Counted from the first letter of the stretch, positions 22,524 to 34,345 are shown. The stretch is DNA of 64,000 bases from Dryococelus australis (GCA_029891345.1 CM057000.1:133598163-133662162); one strand, 5' to 3'. The notes: a model not told the origin generated them from the sequence alone. A program made the numbers and translations.

Positions 22524-23665
22524 CTTTAGTTCATTCACGGTTACTTCTACCTTTTCTGAAGCCTGCTAAAGTTCTACTTTTAAGATATTCCTCCAACTCG
22601 TGCAGAAACTGACACCAAATGTGCAATGCATCCGCATTCGTGCGAGCTCAGAATAATCATATTTTGTGTAAGAACTATTTCTTACTAGACATTAAATGCT
22701 GTTCGCGCTAAAGAGAGTACTCTTGAAATTAATCTTGAAAAAATGTCACTGCCCCTGTCTGCATATATTATGAAGGGAGCATCGAGTGACATGTGCCCAG
22801 TAAAGTTGGCAATGATGGATGGAAAGTAGTTCCAATTATTAGCGGCGAATAAAATGCGATAGGTAAGCATTTGTGATGACTTAAATTATTTCTTTTGCTT
22901 TCTGTTTTTTCATGCGTTGAAGTATATAAATGAGCAGAACTGTAATATATTTACTTTTCTAATAATTCCAGTGTTTCACCTGGCCGGCGCATAAATAAAG
23001 TGATGAGGCCTATGGCAGTGTTATTTGCACATAAGGCGGAAGACTACACAACATGCATACAAGTAGATCTTAAGCAGCTTTCAAAAGTGCTCAGTGTACC
23101 GTGAACAGTCCTTACCAACACTTACTTCCGCTTTGTTTTGATACATGTTGATTAAATTAAATATTATAATTTATCAATGAAATGTAAGTATAAGTTCAAA
23201 TTAACAAAATATAAGATACTTCAATGTTGACCAAAGTATGAAACGCTTGTAATACATGGTATATTTAGGAAACCAAAGTCTGTCCCCGGTTTCTTCAAAC
23301 TTATTAAATCAATATTTTGAAAAAAGACCCTTGTATGACTTGTCTAGTATTTTCTTTAAATTTAAAAAGTCCTATGTCATAAGCGTTTTATACCTCTGTT
23401 GACATGAGCGTAGCTTATTTTTCGTTAAATTGAAGTCATACCTGTATTTTATTTATAATAAATATGAATAAAAACAGTTGGGAAACCTGTGTATTGGTAG
23501 CGCTTAGTAAGCAATAGTCCTCGCTTGCCGCTGATTGCGTACGAATTCGGCGCATTGTACAGTGGAGAAATTTTCTGCATTTGGTGGAGAAATATCGTAA
23601 AAGTAGAACTTTAGCAGGTCTTCAGAGAAGTCTGAAGTAACCGTGAATGGATTATGGGGGTGATT
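22524..23665. mobile_element. Head-to-head foldback element D (copies D4 and D5), split by MITE B2
   Basis: 22524-22697 plus 23112-23278 is repeat D in reverse; 23279-23665 is D forward. Together they make one inverted pair with the GTTTCTTCA centre near 23301. The outer ends both read CCGTGAATG-type (TTCATTCACGG at 22529 and ACCGTGAATGGATTATG near 23640). The reverse arm is cut by B2. This is the only full-length D here, showing that D1-D3 are single arms. Confidence 0.55.
22698..23111 (-). mobile_element. MITE family B, copy B2
   Basis: Left terminus GCTGTTCGCGCTAAAGAGAG; right terminus TGTACCGTGAACAGTCC. Inside, in reverse, are GTGACATGTGCCCAGTAAAG, GGCGAATAAAATGCGATAGG, GTGATGAGGCC and GTAGATCTTAAGCAG. 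It interrupts repeat D in the GCCTAGTAAGAAATAG block, so B moved after D was in place. Confidence 0.7.
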
Positions 23666-23996
23666 TTTCAATTGTGTGATTCAAAAATTGTGAAGAATCC
23701 GTGAATAAAGTAACGACATTTCGTATTCTGATATGTGTACAGCAAAAGAACAACACATACGTACTCCATTTGCCATAAATTAAAACTTTACACTAGCGAA
23801 ATAACGTGGAGATTTAAAACTGTTTTATCTTATTCGTTTCCAACTTACCTGGGATGCTGCAGCCAGTCTGCACGGTAGCATATGCCGTCAATGGGCAGTG
23901 ATTATTATTTCCAAATATTGATTTCGAAGTACTTGCAATCCTGAGAACTGCCTATACCACTGCGTGTTTTTGTTAAGTGACGGCGTTTTTGTATAT

Positions 23997-24413
23997 GCTG
24001 TGCATAGTAAAATGAGCTCTTTTGAAAGCTCTGCTTAAGATATACTTGTATGCACGTTGTATATTCTCCCACCTCGTGTAAAATTAACATTGCAATGGGC
24101 CTCGTTACTTTATTAATACTTCCGTGAAGTGAAACTGTGAAATTACTAGGGAGTTAAATATTTTATGTATCTGTTCAATTTTGCACTTCCATACATTAAA
24201 AAACCAGAAAGCGAGAGAAGTAATTTAAGTTACCACAAACAGTTACCCAACACTTTTTATTCGACGTAAAGATATGGAACTATTTTCCCTCCATTGTTAC
24301 CAACTTGACTGGGCGCATGACACTGAGTGGGCCGTGTTAAAATATATGCAGGCAGGGGCAATGATTTTTTTCTAAGGTTGATTTCAAAAGCGTTCTCTAT
24401 ATCGTGGACAGAA
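23997..24413 (+). mobile_element. MITE family B, copy B3
   Basis: Left end GCTGTGCATAGTAAAATGAG, right end TATATCGTGGACAGAATC, both degraded. All internal B blocks are present, including CTTAAGATATACTTGTATGC and GTGAAACTGTGAAATTAC. ~417 bp. Confidence 0.7.
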
Positions 24414-24464
24414 TCTTAACTGGTTGGCAAGCTGCTGACCAATGGTACTGCGCTTCGCACGCAC

Positions 24465-24516
24465 GCACTCTCTCTCTCTCTCTCTATCTATCTCTCTCTC
24501 TCTCTCTCTCTCCCTC
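24465..24516. repeat. (CT)n microsatellite
   Basis: Uninterrupted CT dinucleotides except for a CTATCTAT break near 24485. Preceded by GCACGCACGCA. Confidence 0.9.
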
Positions 24517-24622
24517 CCACTATTCGGCCGTTCGCGCATAATGCTGAATTAAACTTATTTCCCAATTTTCTGTAGGTCACAGATAATAAAGATCTTCCCA
24601 CAACAGCAAGTATTGTAACGAG

Positions 24623-24649
24623 AATATATATGTATATATATATATATAA
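24623..24649. repeat. (TA)n microsatellite
   Basis: Alternating TA run with one G interruption, 27 bp. Confidence 0.85.
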
Positions 24650-24954
24650 TTGTAGACACCATTAAAGGGCAGCCATCTGATGGGTTGTGTGTGGCATCTA
24701 AATATTGTTAATATGGATGGTAACAACATAGCTGATTGTTGTGTTCCTGTCTTTGATTGTATTTGTTACTGTTCATATGGTTGCTGCAGCAGATCACAGT
24801 TCCTACTGCGAAACGTATAGTACCTCCAACAGAACAACTTCAACAATATTTGAATTGTTCCGATTAACAACTATAGGATTGTTATCACCTACATAACAGT
24901 ATAACATGTTGCTGCTACTTCCATGCCCTATTACAACATTGCTCAGCATTGCAC

Positions 24955-26125
24955 CGTTAAAAAGAAATTTCCTTCCTTTTTACGGAAAGGTGCTGGTAAA
25001 AATTTATCCGTCAAATTACGGACACATTGATTAAAAAACGGACTTTCCGTAAAATTCACGGAATCTCTCCGTTAATTCCCTAGTTAGTTTTCTGTCCTTC
25101 TAGTTTAAATCATTAAAAATATTTATTTATTTTAGTTGTTATTATGGGGGTGTTTTACTATGTATAAAAATATATTTTAAAAATAAAACTATTTTATACG
25201 TAAGCAAGATTTGAACCCGGATCAAAAAGTTTCATGCTCACGACCCTAACCACTTAACTACAACTCTCACGTGGTAAGTCTAGTACAACTTTTGTATTTT
25301 TATATTAGACATACAAGCGAATTTTTTAGTTTCTATTAAAAATAGTGTATTTTAAGTGTTTCCAAGTGTTACAGACGCCTATTGCTACGTTTTTATGCTT
25401 AAAAGAACAGGTCTTAGCCACATGGATAACCTTAACTGCCGCAGAAACGATAATATCCTGGTCACAGCAGCGAAGAAAGCTTCGTGTAGACTCGGCATTG
25501 TTCGTGCCCGAAACCCGAAGTTATAGGAAATACGGAGATTTTCCGTATTTCGTATTTACGCAATCGAAACCTTTTTTGTCAATGCGGATTGCGTTTCCGT
25601 ATATTTAATGTGCATTTTCGAAAAAATTTCCGTAAATATACGGAAAATTTTAACAGATTAGCAACGAAAAATTCCGTTACGTCATTATAAATCTGATTGT
25701 TGTGGAAACTATCCAAATATTGTTATTGTTGAAGTTGTTCCGTGCATGGCATATAAAAACTTGAAAAGTTCAGTGTTTGGCATTTATAATAAAACGCAGT
25801 GTGTATGCCCAACATTGATACAAGGTTGTGGGTGAGTTATAAATATCACGGACTACACAAAAAATGTTTTAACTTTATCATATTTCTTCATACAACGTAA
25901 GGGAAACGCATAACATTCTTTTTAGATATTTTTTACGGTTACCTGTTTTTATCAACCAAATAACTTAAAAACAATCTAGGAAATTTACCTAGTATCCGTA
26001 AATTTACGGAAAGTTCTGTGAAATTTTTCGGAAAGTCCGTTGTTGAAAAAGTAACGTGTCCATTATTTTACGGAGAGTTCAGGGGAAAAAAAATAAATTG
26101 TCTCCCATCACTTTCCTGTAAAATG
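24955..26125. mobile_element. Foldback element G (~1.17 kb) with CCGTAA-rich ends
   Basis: The left ~135 bp and right ~135 bp are inverted copies: left has TTTTTACGGAAAGGTGCTGG and ACGGACTTTCCGTAAAAT; right holds the complements of TTTTACAGGAAAGTGATGG and ACGGACTTTCCGAAAAAT. Short TCCGTAAATTTACGGA-type palindromes are scattered through it. The interior includes a tRNA-like sequence on the minus strand and an 87-codon frame (25345-25608) without recognisable motifs. A left-end fragment recurs at 59708-59885. Confidence 0.65.
25206..25275 (-). repeat. tRNA-like sequence inside element G
   Basis: On the minus strand: TGTAGTTAAGTGGTTAGGGT (box A-like) then, ~30 nt on, TCCGGGTTCAAATCTTGC (box B-like). 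Both boxes are close to consensus. It could be a SINE head captured in the foldback element or a decayed tRNA gene. Confidence 0.5.
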
Positions 26126-26302
26126 CCGAGAATATTTTTAATGTCCTAACAGTGCTTGCCAACTGCAAACTGGGGAAATGCGATCAGTTGTACCGAGCCA
26201 CGCGAATGTTACGATTTTTAAGGGGAACCTTCCTCTGTAATATTAAATTGTTTACATTTTTAAAATAATATTTCGAAACTGCCCCTGTAGTCATCTAGCT
26301 AT

Positions 26303-26519
26303 AGGCTGTTCACGGTAAAGTGAGCACTTTTGAGGCCCTAGTTACTTTTTCCTTTTAGCCATTTTTTATCCTTCAATCAACATTTTAAATAAATATTGCC
26401 ATGTAAGTAATAAACACAGCGTATATATTTCACCGGATTCGAAAGTTAACGTCTAAGGCTATAATAAAATATATCTATTGACTATTAATCGAAAGTGCTC
26501 ACTTTACCATGCATATCCT
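26303..26519 (-). mobile_element. MITE family A, copy A3
   Basis: TA-GGCTGTTCACGGTAAAGTGA at the left and CTTTACCATGCATATCC-TA at the right. The interior is in reverse relative to A1, with AATAAACACAGCGTATATAT and AAAGTTAACGTCTAAGGC. 217 bp. The left end is a model for the family terminus. Confidence 0.85.
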
Positions 26520-26764
26520 ATAGTGACCTTACACTATAGTACGGACAAGACAAGGGAACTGTGAACTCATAATTACATCGCAATTTTAATTCTGTGAAAA
26601 TTTGACTGGGCCTATATTTTTCTCACCACTGGGTGAGTAACAAATTATATTTAAAAAAAAATAAAAACGGTATAGTGAAAAGCAGTTTGCCTTGGTTGTG
26701 CATTTTTGTCCATTTTGATATATTTAGCTCCTTGCTTATGTGTACCTGTAAAAGTGAGATTATA

Positions 26765-27183
26765 GGCTATTGACGATAAAATGAGCACTTTTGAAAGCCC
26801 TGCTTAAGATCTAATTGCATGCACGTTGTGTATTCTTCCGCCTTATGTAAGATTTAAATTGACATGGGTGTCATCACTTTATTCATGCGTCGATCAAGTG
26901 AAACTGTGATAATATTAGTAAAGTAAATATTGTGCAAATCTGCTCATTTTTACTCTTCGGCACATTAAAAAATACAAAAAGCAATATAAATAATTTCAGT
27001 TGTCACAAATGATTACCTAACTTATTTTATTTGACGTAAATACATGTAACTACTTTCCCCTCCATCGTTACCAACTTTACTGGACACATGTCACTCAATG
27101 CGCCCGTTAAAATGTACGCAGGTAGAGGCAGTGACTTTTTTGTAAGGTTCGTTTCAAAAGTGCTTACTGTATCGTGAACAGCC
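26765..27183 (+). mobile_element. MITE family B, copy B4
   Basis: TA-GGCTATTGACGATAAAATGA at left and TACTGTATCGTGAACAGCC at right. All B blocks in order, including TTAAGATCTAATTGCATGCA, GTGAAACTGTGATAATATTA and ACTGGACACATGTCACTC. 419 bp. Confidence 0.85.
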
Positions 27184-27290
27184 TTTAATTATTATGCAGA
27201 CAGTCTAAATGTAGTTCAACTTCGTTTGCTTGGAGTGAAAATTAGGGACGCGAAATAATTACGGAAACCTAGTAGACATTACAATAAATC

Positions 27291-28060
27291 GATTTCAGTT
27301 TGTAAGGATCGCTTGGTAGGCACATCCGCTTTCTTTCTGTATTCTTCGCCTTGTCTGGAATCTGGAAATCGGGTAAGTCGGTAAGCCACGTATATTAATC
27401 GATTTCAGTTTGTAAGGATCGCTTGGTAGGCACATCCGCTTTCTTTCTGTATTCTTCGCCTTGTCTGGAATCTGGAAATCGGGTAAGTCGGTAAGCCACG
27501 TATATTAATCGATTTCAGTTTGTAAGGATCGCTTGGTAGGCACATCCGCTTTCTTTCTGTATTCTTCGCCTTGTCTGGAATCTGGAAATCGGGTAAGTCG
27601 GTAAGCCACGTATATTAATCGATTTCAGTTTGTAAGGATCGCTTGGTAGGCACATCCGCTTTCTTTCTGTATTCTTCGCCTTGTCTGGAATCTGGAAATC
27701 GGGTAAGTCGGTAAGCCACGTATATTAATCGATTTCAGTTTGTAAGGATCGCTTGGTAGGCACATCCGCTTTCTTTCTGTATTCTTCGCCTTGTCTGGAA
27801 TCTGGAAATCGGGTAAGTCGGTAAGCCACGTATATTAATCGATTTCAGTTTGTAAGGATCGCTTGGTAGGCACATCCGCTTTCGTTCTGTATTCTTTGCC
27901 TTGTCTGGAATCTGGAAATCGGGTAAGTCGGTAAGCCACGTATATTAATCGATTTCAGTTTGTAAGGATCGCTTGGTAGGCACATCCGCTTTCTTTCTGT
28001 ATTCTTCGCCTTGTCTGGAATCTGGAAATCGGGTAAGTCGGTAAGCCACGTATATTTGTA
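27291..28060 (+). repeat. Seven-copy tandem array, 110 bp unit
   Basis: GATTTCAGTTTGTAAGGATC begins at 27291, 27401, 27511, 27621, 27731, 27841 and 27951, an exact 110 bp period. The copies appear identical except the sixth, which has two substitutions (TTCGTTC for TTCTTTC, and TTTGCC for TTCGCC). Near-identity points to recent expansion or homogenisation. No unit boundary motif beyond ATTAATCGATTTC is obvious. The last unit breaks at TATATTTGTACG. Confidence 0.95.
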
Positions 28061-28069
28061 CGTTTGAAG

Positions 28070-28445
28070 TAGATCTCGCGGAAATGCGAGCCTTGGTAAT
28101 CCTCGTGGTTAATTACTATCATTACTATGCAAATCGGAGTCTTCCCGCGCAAACGCCACCTTTCGGCCCGCGATGATCGCAGTCGATGATTATCATCCTC
28201 CTTGGAGGCTTGCCCCGGGCGAAGAAACTCCCACAGGGCGTGCGAGAAAGTGTCGTTAGTGTGGTGAACGCGGACCTAATTACAGCTCGCCGAGTAATGG
28301 GCTTGTTCGAGGGAGCTGGGGCCATCGCCCTTCCTGCTCGCTTTGTGACGTCAGCGGGGATCGATACAGGAGCAGCTTGCCGGGGTAGGAACACAGACAT
28401 GAACCTACGCCACTCCAGTCACGGGAAAAACTTTTTAACCGTTTA
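28070..28445. promoter_or_regulatory. GC-rich block beside the tandem array, regulatory candidate
   Basis: Contains an exact octamer ATGCAAAT (28127-28134) next to GTTAATTACTATCATTAC, and a palindromic TGACGTCA (28346-28353). Frames are open on both strands (28125-28400 minus, 28186-28446 plus). Neither translation is recognisable. The motif pair is typical of promoters or enhancers. A conserved coding exon cannot be excluded. Confidence 0.3.
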
Positions 28446-28507
28446 GTATAAATTCTTTTGGCTTTAAATTCAGTTTATTCTAACTTTACTGTCGCTGGCC
28501 ATCTTAC

Positions 28508-28528
28508 GGGGGGGGGGGGGGGGGGGGG
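28508..28528 (+). repeat. G21 homopolymer
   Basis: Twenty-one consecutive G residues. Length is likely to be uncertain in any assembly. Confidence 0.9.
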
Positions 28529-28529
28529 C

Positions 28530-29395
28530 TAGCGACAACCCCGAAAGTCCTGAATTTCAAAATTTCGCGCCGATAAAGTTCATTTTTAATTTAACTTCGC
28601 CACCTACCTTTACTCCGTAGAGGCAGGGGAAAGGCGGGTACAAATTCAGTCTTGGAAACATTACCCAGGCGCTATCCTGGGAACCCTGTAAAATAATTAT
28701 TGCTTCACAGCATTAAACATTTTTGATGGAAGTGGAGGGGGGAGGGTGTCAGCTTCTCCTTTCCTCCACAATCTAAATGACAACCGTCTGGGTGGCCAAG
28801 GTCCCTCACAAGGGATCGATCCACCCCCGCGCTGAAGGAGTAGCGTCCCAGTGATGTAAAATGGCGGACATAGACATAAAGATGGGGCAGACCGATCTCG
28901 CTGGCTGCGCACTACCAATCTCCGTGTCCCAACACTGAACTGCTTTTCTACCATCAGGTCTAACGAAAACGGCGTGGTTTGGATTGTAGGTTAGAAAACT
29001 GATTTGTAAACAAATGCATAGAGATGAATGTATACTTTCTCTAACCAAAATTGCAATGCAGTTTTATTAAATTAAAACTGTTAAAACTATTTTATTCATA
29101 GAATAGTTATTGTCATGTAAAAATTAAGATACAAACAAACTCGTACATCACTGTTGACCATGTGATTTCGAAAGTAGTTTAGGAGTTTTGTAGGATTGGG
29201 GTAGGTCAATGTTGGGTACATGCGCAGAAGACGAATAAGCGGTCTACCTCATATTTAGTCTAGGGGTAGAAATAAAAAATAACTGTTCCCGTGTGGGGCG
29301 GGTACTCGTGACTTCGTATCGCATCCAACCAGGGAGCTGCTACCGATCACGACCTTCATGTTACTAAAGCCCAGTACACACGGACATCTTTCTTG
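28530..29395. other. Gene-free interval
   Basis: Moderately GC-rich to 29000, then AT-rich. TGTAAAATGGCGGACATAG at 28855 resembles a YY1-type core. Overlapping minus-strand frames (28697-28954, 28806-29048) have no recognisable content. Confidence 0.4.
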
Positions 29396-29399
29396 TAAA

Positions 29400-29815
29400 G
29401 GCTGTTCACGATAAAGTGAGTACATTTAAAATCAACCTTAGAAAAATTTCACTACTCCAACCTGCGTTTACTTCAACGAGCGCACTGAGTGACATGCGCC
29501 CAGTAAAGTTGACCACGATGGAGGGAGAGTAGTTCCATATTACTAAGTCAAATAAAGAGTGTTAGGTAACCTTTTGTGACGACTTGAATTATTTATTTCG
29601 CGTTCTGTGTTTTTTAATGCATCGAAGTGTAAAAATGAGCAGATTTGGAAAATTTTTACTGTCTGATAATTTCACAATTTCACTGGACCTATGCATGAAT
29701 AAAGTGAGGAGGCCCGTGAAACTGTTAATTTTTCGTAAAGCGTAAGACCACACAACGTGCATACAAGTAGATCTTGTCAGGGCTTTCAAAAGTGCTCATT
29801 TTGCTGTGAACAGCC
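29400..29815 (-). mobile_element. MITE family B, copy B5
   Basis: GGCTGTTCACGATAAAGTGA at left; CATTTTGCTGTGAACAGCC-TA at right. Internal blocks in reverse: GTGACATGCGCCCAGTAAAG, GTGTTAGGTAACC, CATGAATAAAGTGAGGAGGC and CATACAAGTAGATCTTG. 416 bp. The minus frame 29589-29789 is part of it. Confidence 0.85.
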
Positions 29816-29819
29816 TATA

Positions 29820-30100
29820 CTTAAACTGCTATGAAGAGTGAAATACTCTATTTCTCACGAAACTATTAAACATGCGTCCAATGTGCTGGTCTACGAAAAA
29901 GACACACACTTCATACGCACGAAGGCTGTCGAGTGCTTGCTAGACCACACATTAGGAATACCTTCTCAGAGCACTCAAATATTGCTAAAACGTCTTTCAC
30001 ATAGCTCTGTAATTATCTCAAAACATACGCGTCAGATACATAGAAAGCTTCCTACAAACTTTCCACCAATATAATCATAGGGTCGCCGCTGAAATTGCTG
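29820..30100. other. Short gene-free interval
   Basis: One 78-codon plus-strand frame (29838-30074) without motifs. No repeats noticed. Confidence 0.35.
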
Positions 30101-30220
30101 TAGTGCGACGAGAACACTGCACGCCTGTTCAGAACCTTGCGTTTAGCGGCGATCGCGTACTTGATGCGCATGGGATTGTCGCCCTTATCGCTTCTGCACT
30201 TCTCGGCGTCAAACGTGGAA
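30101..30220 (-). repeat. GC-rich dispersed repeat E, copy E2
   Basis: On the minus strand: CGAGAAGTGCAGAAGCGATA, then AGGGCGACAATCCC, ACGCAAGGTTCTGAAC and GGCGTGCAGTGTTCTCG. It is the least degraded copy. In one frame it reads EAIRATI and, after a single-base shift, PMRIKYAIAAKRKVLNRRAV, which parallels the continuous frame of E3. Confidence 0.6.
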
Positions 30221-32395
30221 ATAAACTCCATCTATAGCGAGGGTGCACTTGAAAAACTAAAAATGTCGACTTTATTGGCTTATTCTCACACAACTGCAAA
30301 CTGATGTGTGATGAAGTCTGGGAAAAGTGCAGTAACACATAGCAAAAGATTGCATCGATGTTCGCGACGTAATGCCGGGGGATTTGCGATGTAATGCCGT
30401 GTGCATCAGGACGGTACTGGACTCAATGCCTCTTAAATGCATGTCACATGTGGTCCCTGTGCGACTTTTAGTTATATAGTTTCGTGAAAATATGCAAGAG
30501 AACTGCTTTATACTCTTTGACCAACCATGTCGCTAGGACAGGTGCTTCTGTACACCGTACTTACTGCATAACCGTACATAGTCGCCTTAAATTTGTTTCC
30601 TACCACGCGTTTATTGTCCCGCAGCGTGGACTACGCCGGCCTATGCCTTCTAAACCGCAACTAAATGTACCAATCCAAAATAAACATATAAGTGTTTTTT
30701 TTTTTTAATGTATCTTTGTGATGACAGACGCTTCAGCTAAAATTGAAAAGCAAAATTCAAAGGCGTGTGGCCAAGGCAAAGACTAAACAAAACATGAACA
30801 TATTATCTTTACCTTTTATGTTTCCGTATAAATTAATATACTCGTCGAATTAATAGCTTATTATGCAGTCGTCATTGGCGTGAATATAAGGCTATGTACA
30901 CTGTAACTTCCTATACTGTAATGGGTATTTCTAACCTATACATTGCATGGAAACAATACCACATGTCAGACTGCAAATATAGGAACTTTTAGCGTAGTTC
31001 GTATACAAGGTTGGGGACTTCCCTGCGCATTTGACTGTTTCGTGAGCGAATGTAGGAGCGGAGTCATGTATGTATGGGAAAATAGTTTACCATCTGCACT
31101 TTCTCACAATTCGTATACATTTATATGGTAATTTTGCGAATAATTTCTTAGAGGAAAGTGTTTGGTTTCTTGCAAATGCCCCTTAAAATTGAACATACCG
31201 AAACCTCACCTGACAGGATAGAACTGAAGTTTACACATGGGCTTTTCATTTTGGAATTTTTAAACTCTCTCAGGTTACGTAACCGCAGCCAGGAGCCAAG
31301 TCTCCAACTTCGTTCTCTGCTGTCTCAAACTTTTAGTTTTGTTCTCGTAGCTTTCAATTTCACATTTAATTAATGGAATTAATATCAACTGAAAAAGATT
31401 ATTAAATAACTCTGTTAAATGAGGTTGACTTCCCGATATTTAATTTTCTTAGTGACGTCACATCTGGCAGTAAGAAATAAAGGAATCTGAGAAACTATAG
31501 TCTCATATTACGCTTCAACTTCGCATTCAATTCCTTCAATAAAGATGTAATTACTTAAAAAAAAAAAAATAGCGTCTTTTTTTAGTGAGTTACTTTTAAA
31601 TAAAAGTTTATTTAATTCCTCGTGTCTAGTCCAGGCTCTTTTAATATATTTACGGGTATTCTCTTTGAGACTTCTATTAAAAATTGTTTAATTAAAACAT
31701 GTGTGCATGAACATATTAACGTAGGTTCATATTAGTTGTAGGAAAGAGTGTAATTCTATGTTATTGGACTTTTATAGCGGGTCAATCAGATCGGAGGTGT
31801 GGGAAGAGTGGCTTACAAGCTTAACAAAAGAAACCTTACTCATATAAACTTCACACACACATTCATGTCTTACCAGGAATTTTTGAACCAGCAGCCTTTA
31901 CGTCTGAATACAGCGCCTTAGCGATCACTGTCGCTGGTTTATCTGGAGGCAAGTGTTTTCATGAGTGAGATTTGGCAACTCCTTAATAACGACTTAAGAA
32001 CCCGCGTCATCCTTTATATGAAACATTTTATCTATTTCTTCTTGATTCATGTTTAGAATGATTTATTGAAAAATTCGACAATGGAAGTTTAGCTAACTAC
32101 CTTCCCCATCGTTACGGACATGATGTTTGAACTACTAACACATACTTACGGAACAATGAACTTAATACAGAATTTCATATGTTCATTCATTCCTACCTTC
32201 CAATAACAACCAGGAAACACCTATTAATAATAAGGTGCAAAAATTTGAACAGAAACATGAAATGTGATGCTTCTGTAATGAAATATTTTCAGTAATGCTC
32301 CTGGATCTTCTGCAATGACACTAAAACGTATAATTTATGTATAAGGGTGATAAAGCCTCTTAAGGTGATCGCCTGTTTGGAGACATGTTTGCAGT
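30221..32395. other. Gene-free AT-rich interval
   Basis: Contains ACGTAATGCCG twice (30366 and 30390), a T12 run near 30697, an A12 run near 31558 and short stop-bounded frames with no recognisable content. Nothing else noticed. Confidence 0.4.
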
Positions 32396-32399
32396 TGAG

Positions 32400-32505
32400 G
32401 CTCAAACGCAAGGAAGCGATAAGGGCGACATTACCACTCATCAGGTACGTCGTCGCCGCCACTACGCGCAAGGCTCTAAAATGGCGTGCAGTGTTGTCTT
32501 CGTTC
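32400..32505 (+). repeat. GC-rich dispersed repeat E, copy E3
   Basis: GAAGCGATAAGGGCGACATT, CGTCGCCGCCACTACGCGCA and ATGGCGTGCAGTGTTGTC. Unlike the other copies it is open throughout, giving EAIRATLPLIRYVVAATTRK followed by ALKWRAVLSS within the 62-codon frame 32347-32535. This may be a relic of a coding segment of a larger element. Confidence 0.6.
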
Positions 32506-32509
32506 TGCG

Positions 32510-34100
32510 TCCTGCTATGGGACTTTGAGCGATGACGCTGTTATTTTAATGGCGAAAAAATCTGCAGCATAGTTCAGTACAGGCTCCTGTCGTAGTCTCG
32601 TTCGTGTTCGAGGTAGTCTGATTCAAGATAGTTCGAGGTAGTCTGTTTCAAGGGATCTGAATTATTTTTTGTAGTATGAGTGTTATCTTGAAAATACAAA
32701 TTCTTCCGCCTCTCAGGGTATGTATTCTTTTCGTAGGTAAACATATTGGGGACACTGTCATTAACAGTTAATGAGTAACAGCGTCAAATTTTTTTAAATT
32801 GTAGTCGTTTTATTCCGATTATTTAAGTGTCTTAATTTTGTTACGCTATTTAAACTTACAAGGGTTAAGTTAAATAACTCCGTGATACTAACATTTTTGT
32901 GTTACTGTTTCGAAAATATTAGGCTTTTGTCTTTGTTTCATGCGATAGAGGGATTCTTTACGTACAATTTCATACAAATAGCGAGTTTTCCCCCAGTTAT
33001 TGAATAACAAAATTTGGCAATAAAAGTAGTATTCTAGTTACTCCGCGCTTATCTGAAGAGAAAGGGTGTTTGAGTCCTGCAGCTTCAGGAACCCTATACC
33101 CCACGCGTCTGACCTGGTTAACTGTAAGTCCAAAGTCTAACGACTGCATTGTTGTTATGTAGTTCACTACCTTAAGTTCAATTTAAGGCGGCATAACAAA
33201 AGGCTTTCTAAGAGTTGCACTATCTGGATCTGCAAAAAAATTTGGTACTATAATTCTTAAGTGTACTCCACAGGATATTAAAACTTTTACTAGCCACTTA
33301 ATTACCAGGTTTGGAGTACAAGGTGCAATGTTTCAATGCCTTCATCATGATATTCATGAGCTGTCCTATCAATGTAGATGCATATTTTATTACTCCAGCA
33401 AGTATTTATTAACTCGTTATAGTTCTATTACAGAGGCTTTTAACATTCAACTTTATTACAGGTTAGGGGTACAAAGTGCGATGTTTGTATTTCTATGGAA
33501 AAAAAAAAAAAAAAAAGATGGCAAGACAAATTCGAATCTAGGATTCAAAGCAAACGTAACTTCAGTTCATCCTTCACCAATCGCAACGTTTCTTTCAGGC
33601 TTTCAGGCGTGTAGGAGCGTCCTGGTTTATTCCGCTTCGGCGGCATATCAACGCGAAGCGTGAAGGAAACTATCCCAAAACCTTAGAAAAACCCATCACA
33701 TTGCTCAGCTCACACACCTTAAACACGTGACACTACTACATCCATGTCAATTTTTATACGTTAATCATGTGTATCTTACCTTCAGCTGGTGTTAATATGA
33801 AATGTATACATGGACGGAAAAGTTTGTTTTGAGAAATAAAGTTGTCCGCTACTGTTTTCATGGTCAGAAGCCGTCCCTTCTGCGTTCCTCCGCACAGCGA
33901 ATAAATTCGTAGAACTTCGTACAGTTTCCTATGGAGTGCGCGAGCTTAACAGACTCCTGGAAGCTTCTGTCATCTGCCGGAAAAAATTCTATAACCGTTC
34001 GGAGTTCACGCTACGGCGCGACAGAGAGCATTCTACCTTTCACGGAATTTGAGTTACTTGATATCACGGAGTTACCCAACTTTACCCAATACATTCCGTT
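32510..34100. other. Gene-free interval with one duplicated segment
   Basis: 33305-33340 and 33462-33500 are related: GTTTGGAGTACAAGGTGCAA versus GTTAGGGGTACAAAGTGCGA, ~155 bp apart. TAGTCTG/TTCGAGGTAGTC strings repeat at 32600-32650. An A16-A18 run lies at 33499. No gene is recognised. Confidence 0.4.
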
Positions 34101-34104
34101 TTGC

Positions 34105-34345
34105 TCGCAACTACACTTTACATCACCCCCCAGCTTTTTCACGAACGGATATATGCGATTTTACGTTGTTGAGTGTTCGCCGTTTTCCTTGAGCTCGTGG
34201 ATACGCTTCAGTGAAATGCAGACTTTTTTTTAGGTCTATTACAAATATGGCTCTTGTAATTCTACAAACGAGTAATCTTACAAGATAAATTTTTGAACTG
34301 TCACAAACATTTGTAAAATTACAAACCATTCTTAGTAAAAATTAA
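34105..34345. repeat. Dispersed repeat H, copy H1
   Basis: Shares with 59269-59505 the blocks CAACTACACTTTACATCACC, TTGAGCTCGTGGATA, ACGAGTAATCTTACAAG (here) and ACAAACATTTGTAA. Identity is roughly 70-75% by eye. On the minus strand both copies keep one frame containing YPRAQ(G/A)K then RTLN(N/I)VK. Confidence 0.6.

Noticed and set aside
27291-28060. CRISPR array
   Set aside because: The array is a direct 110 bp tandem with no repeat-spacer alternation, in a eukaryotic context.
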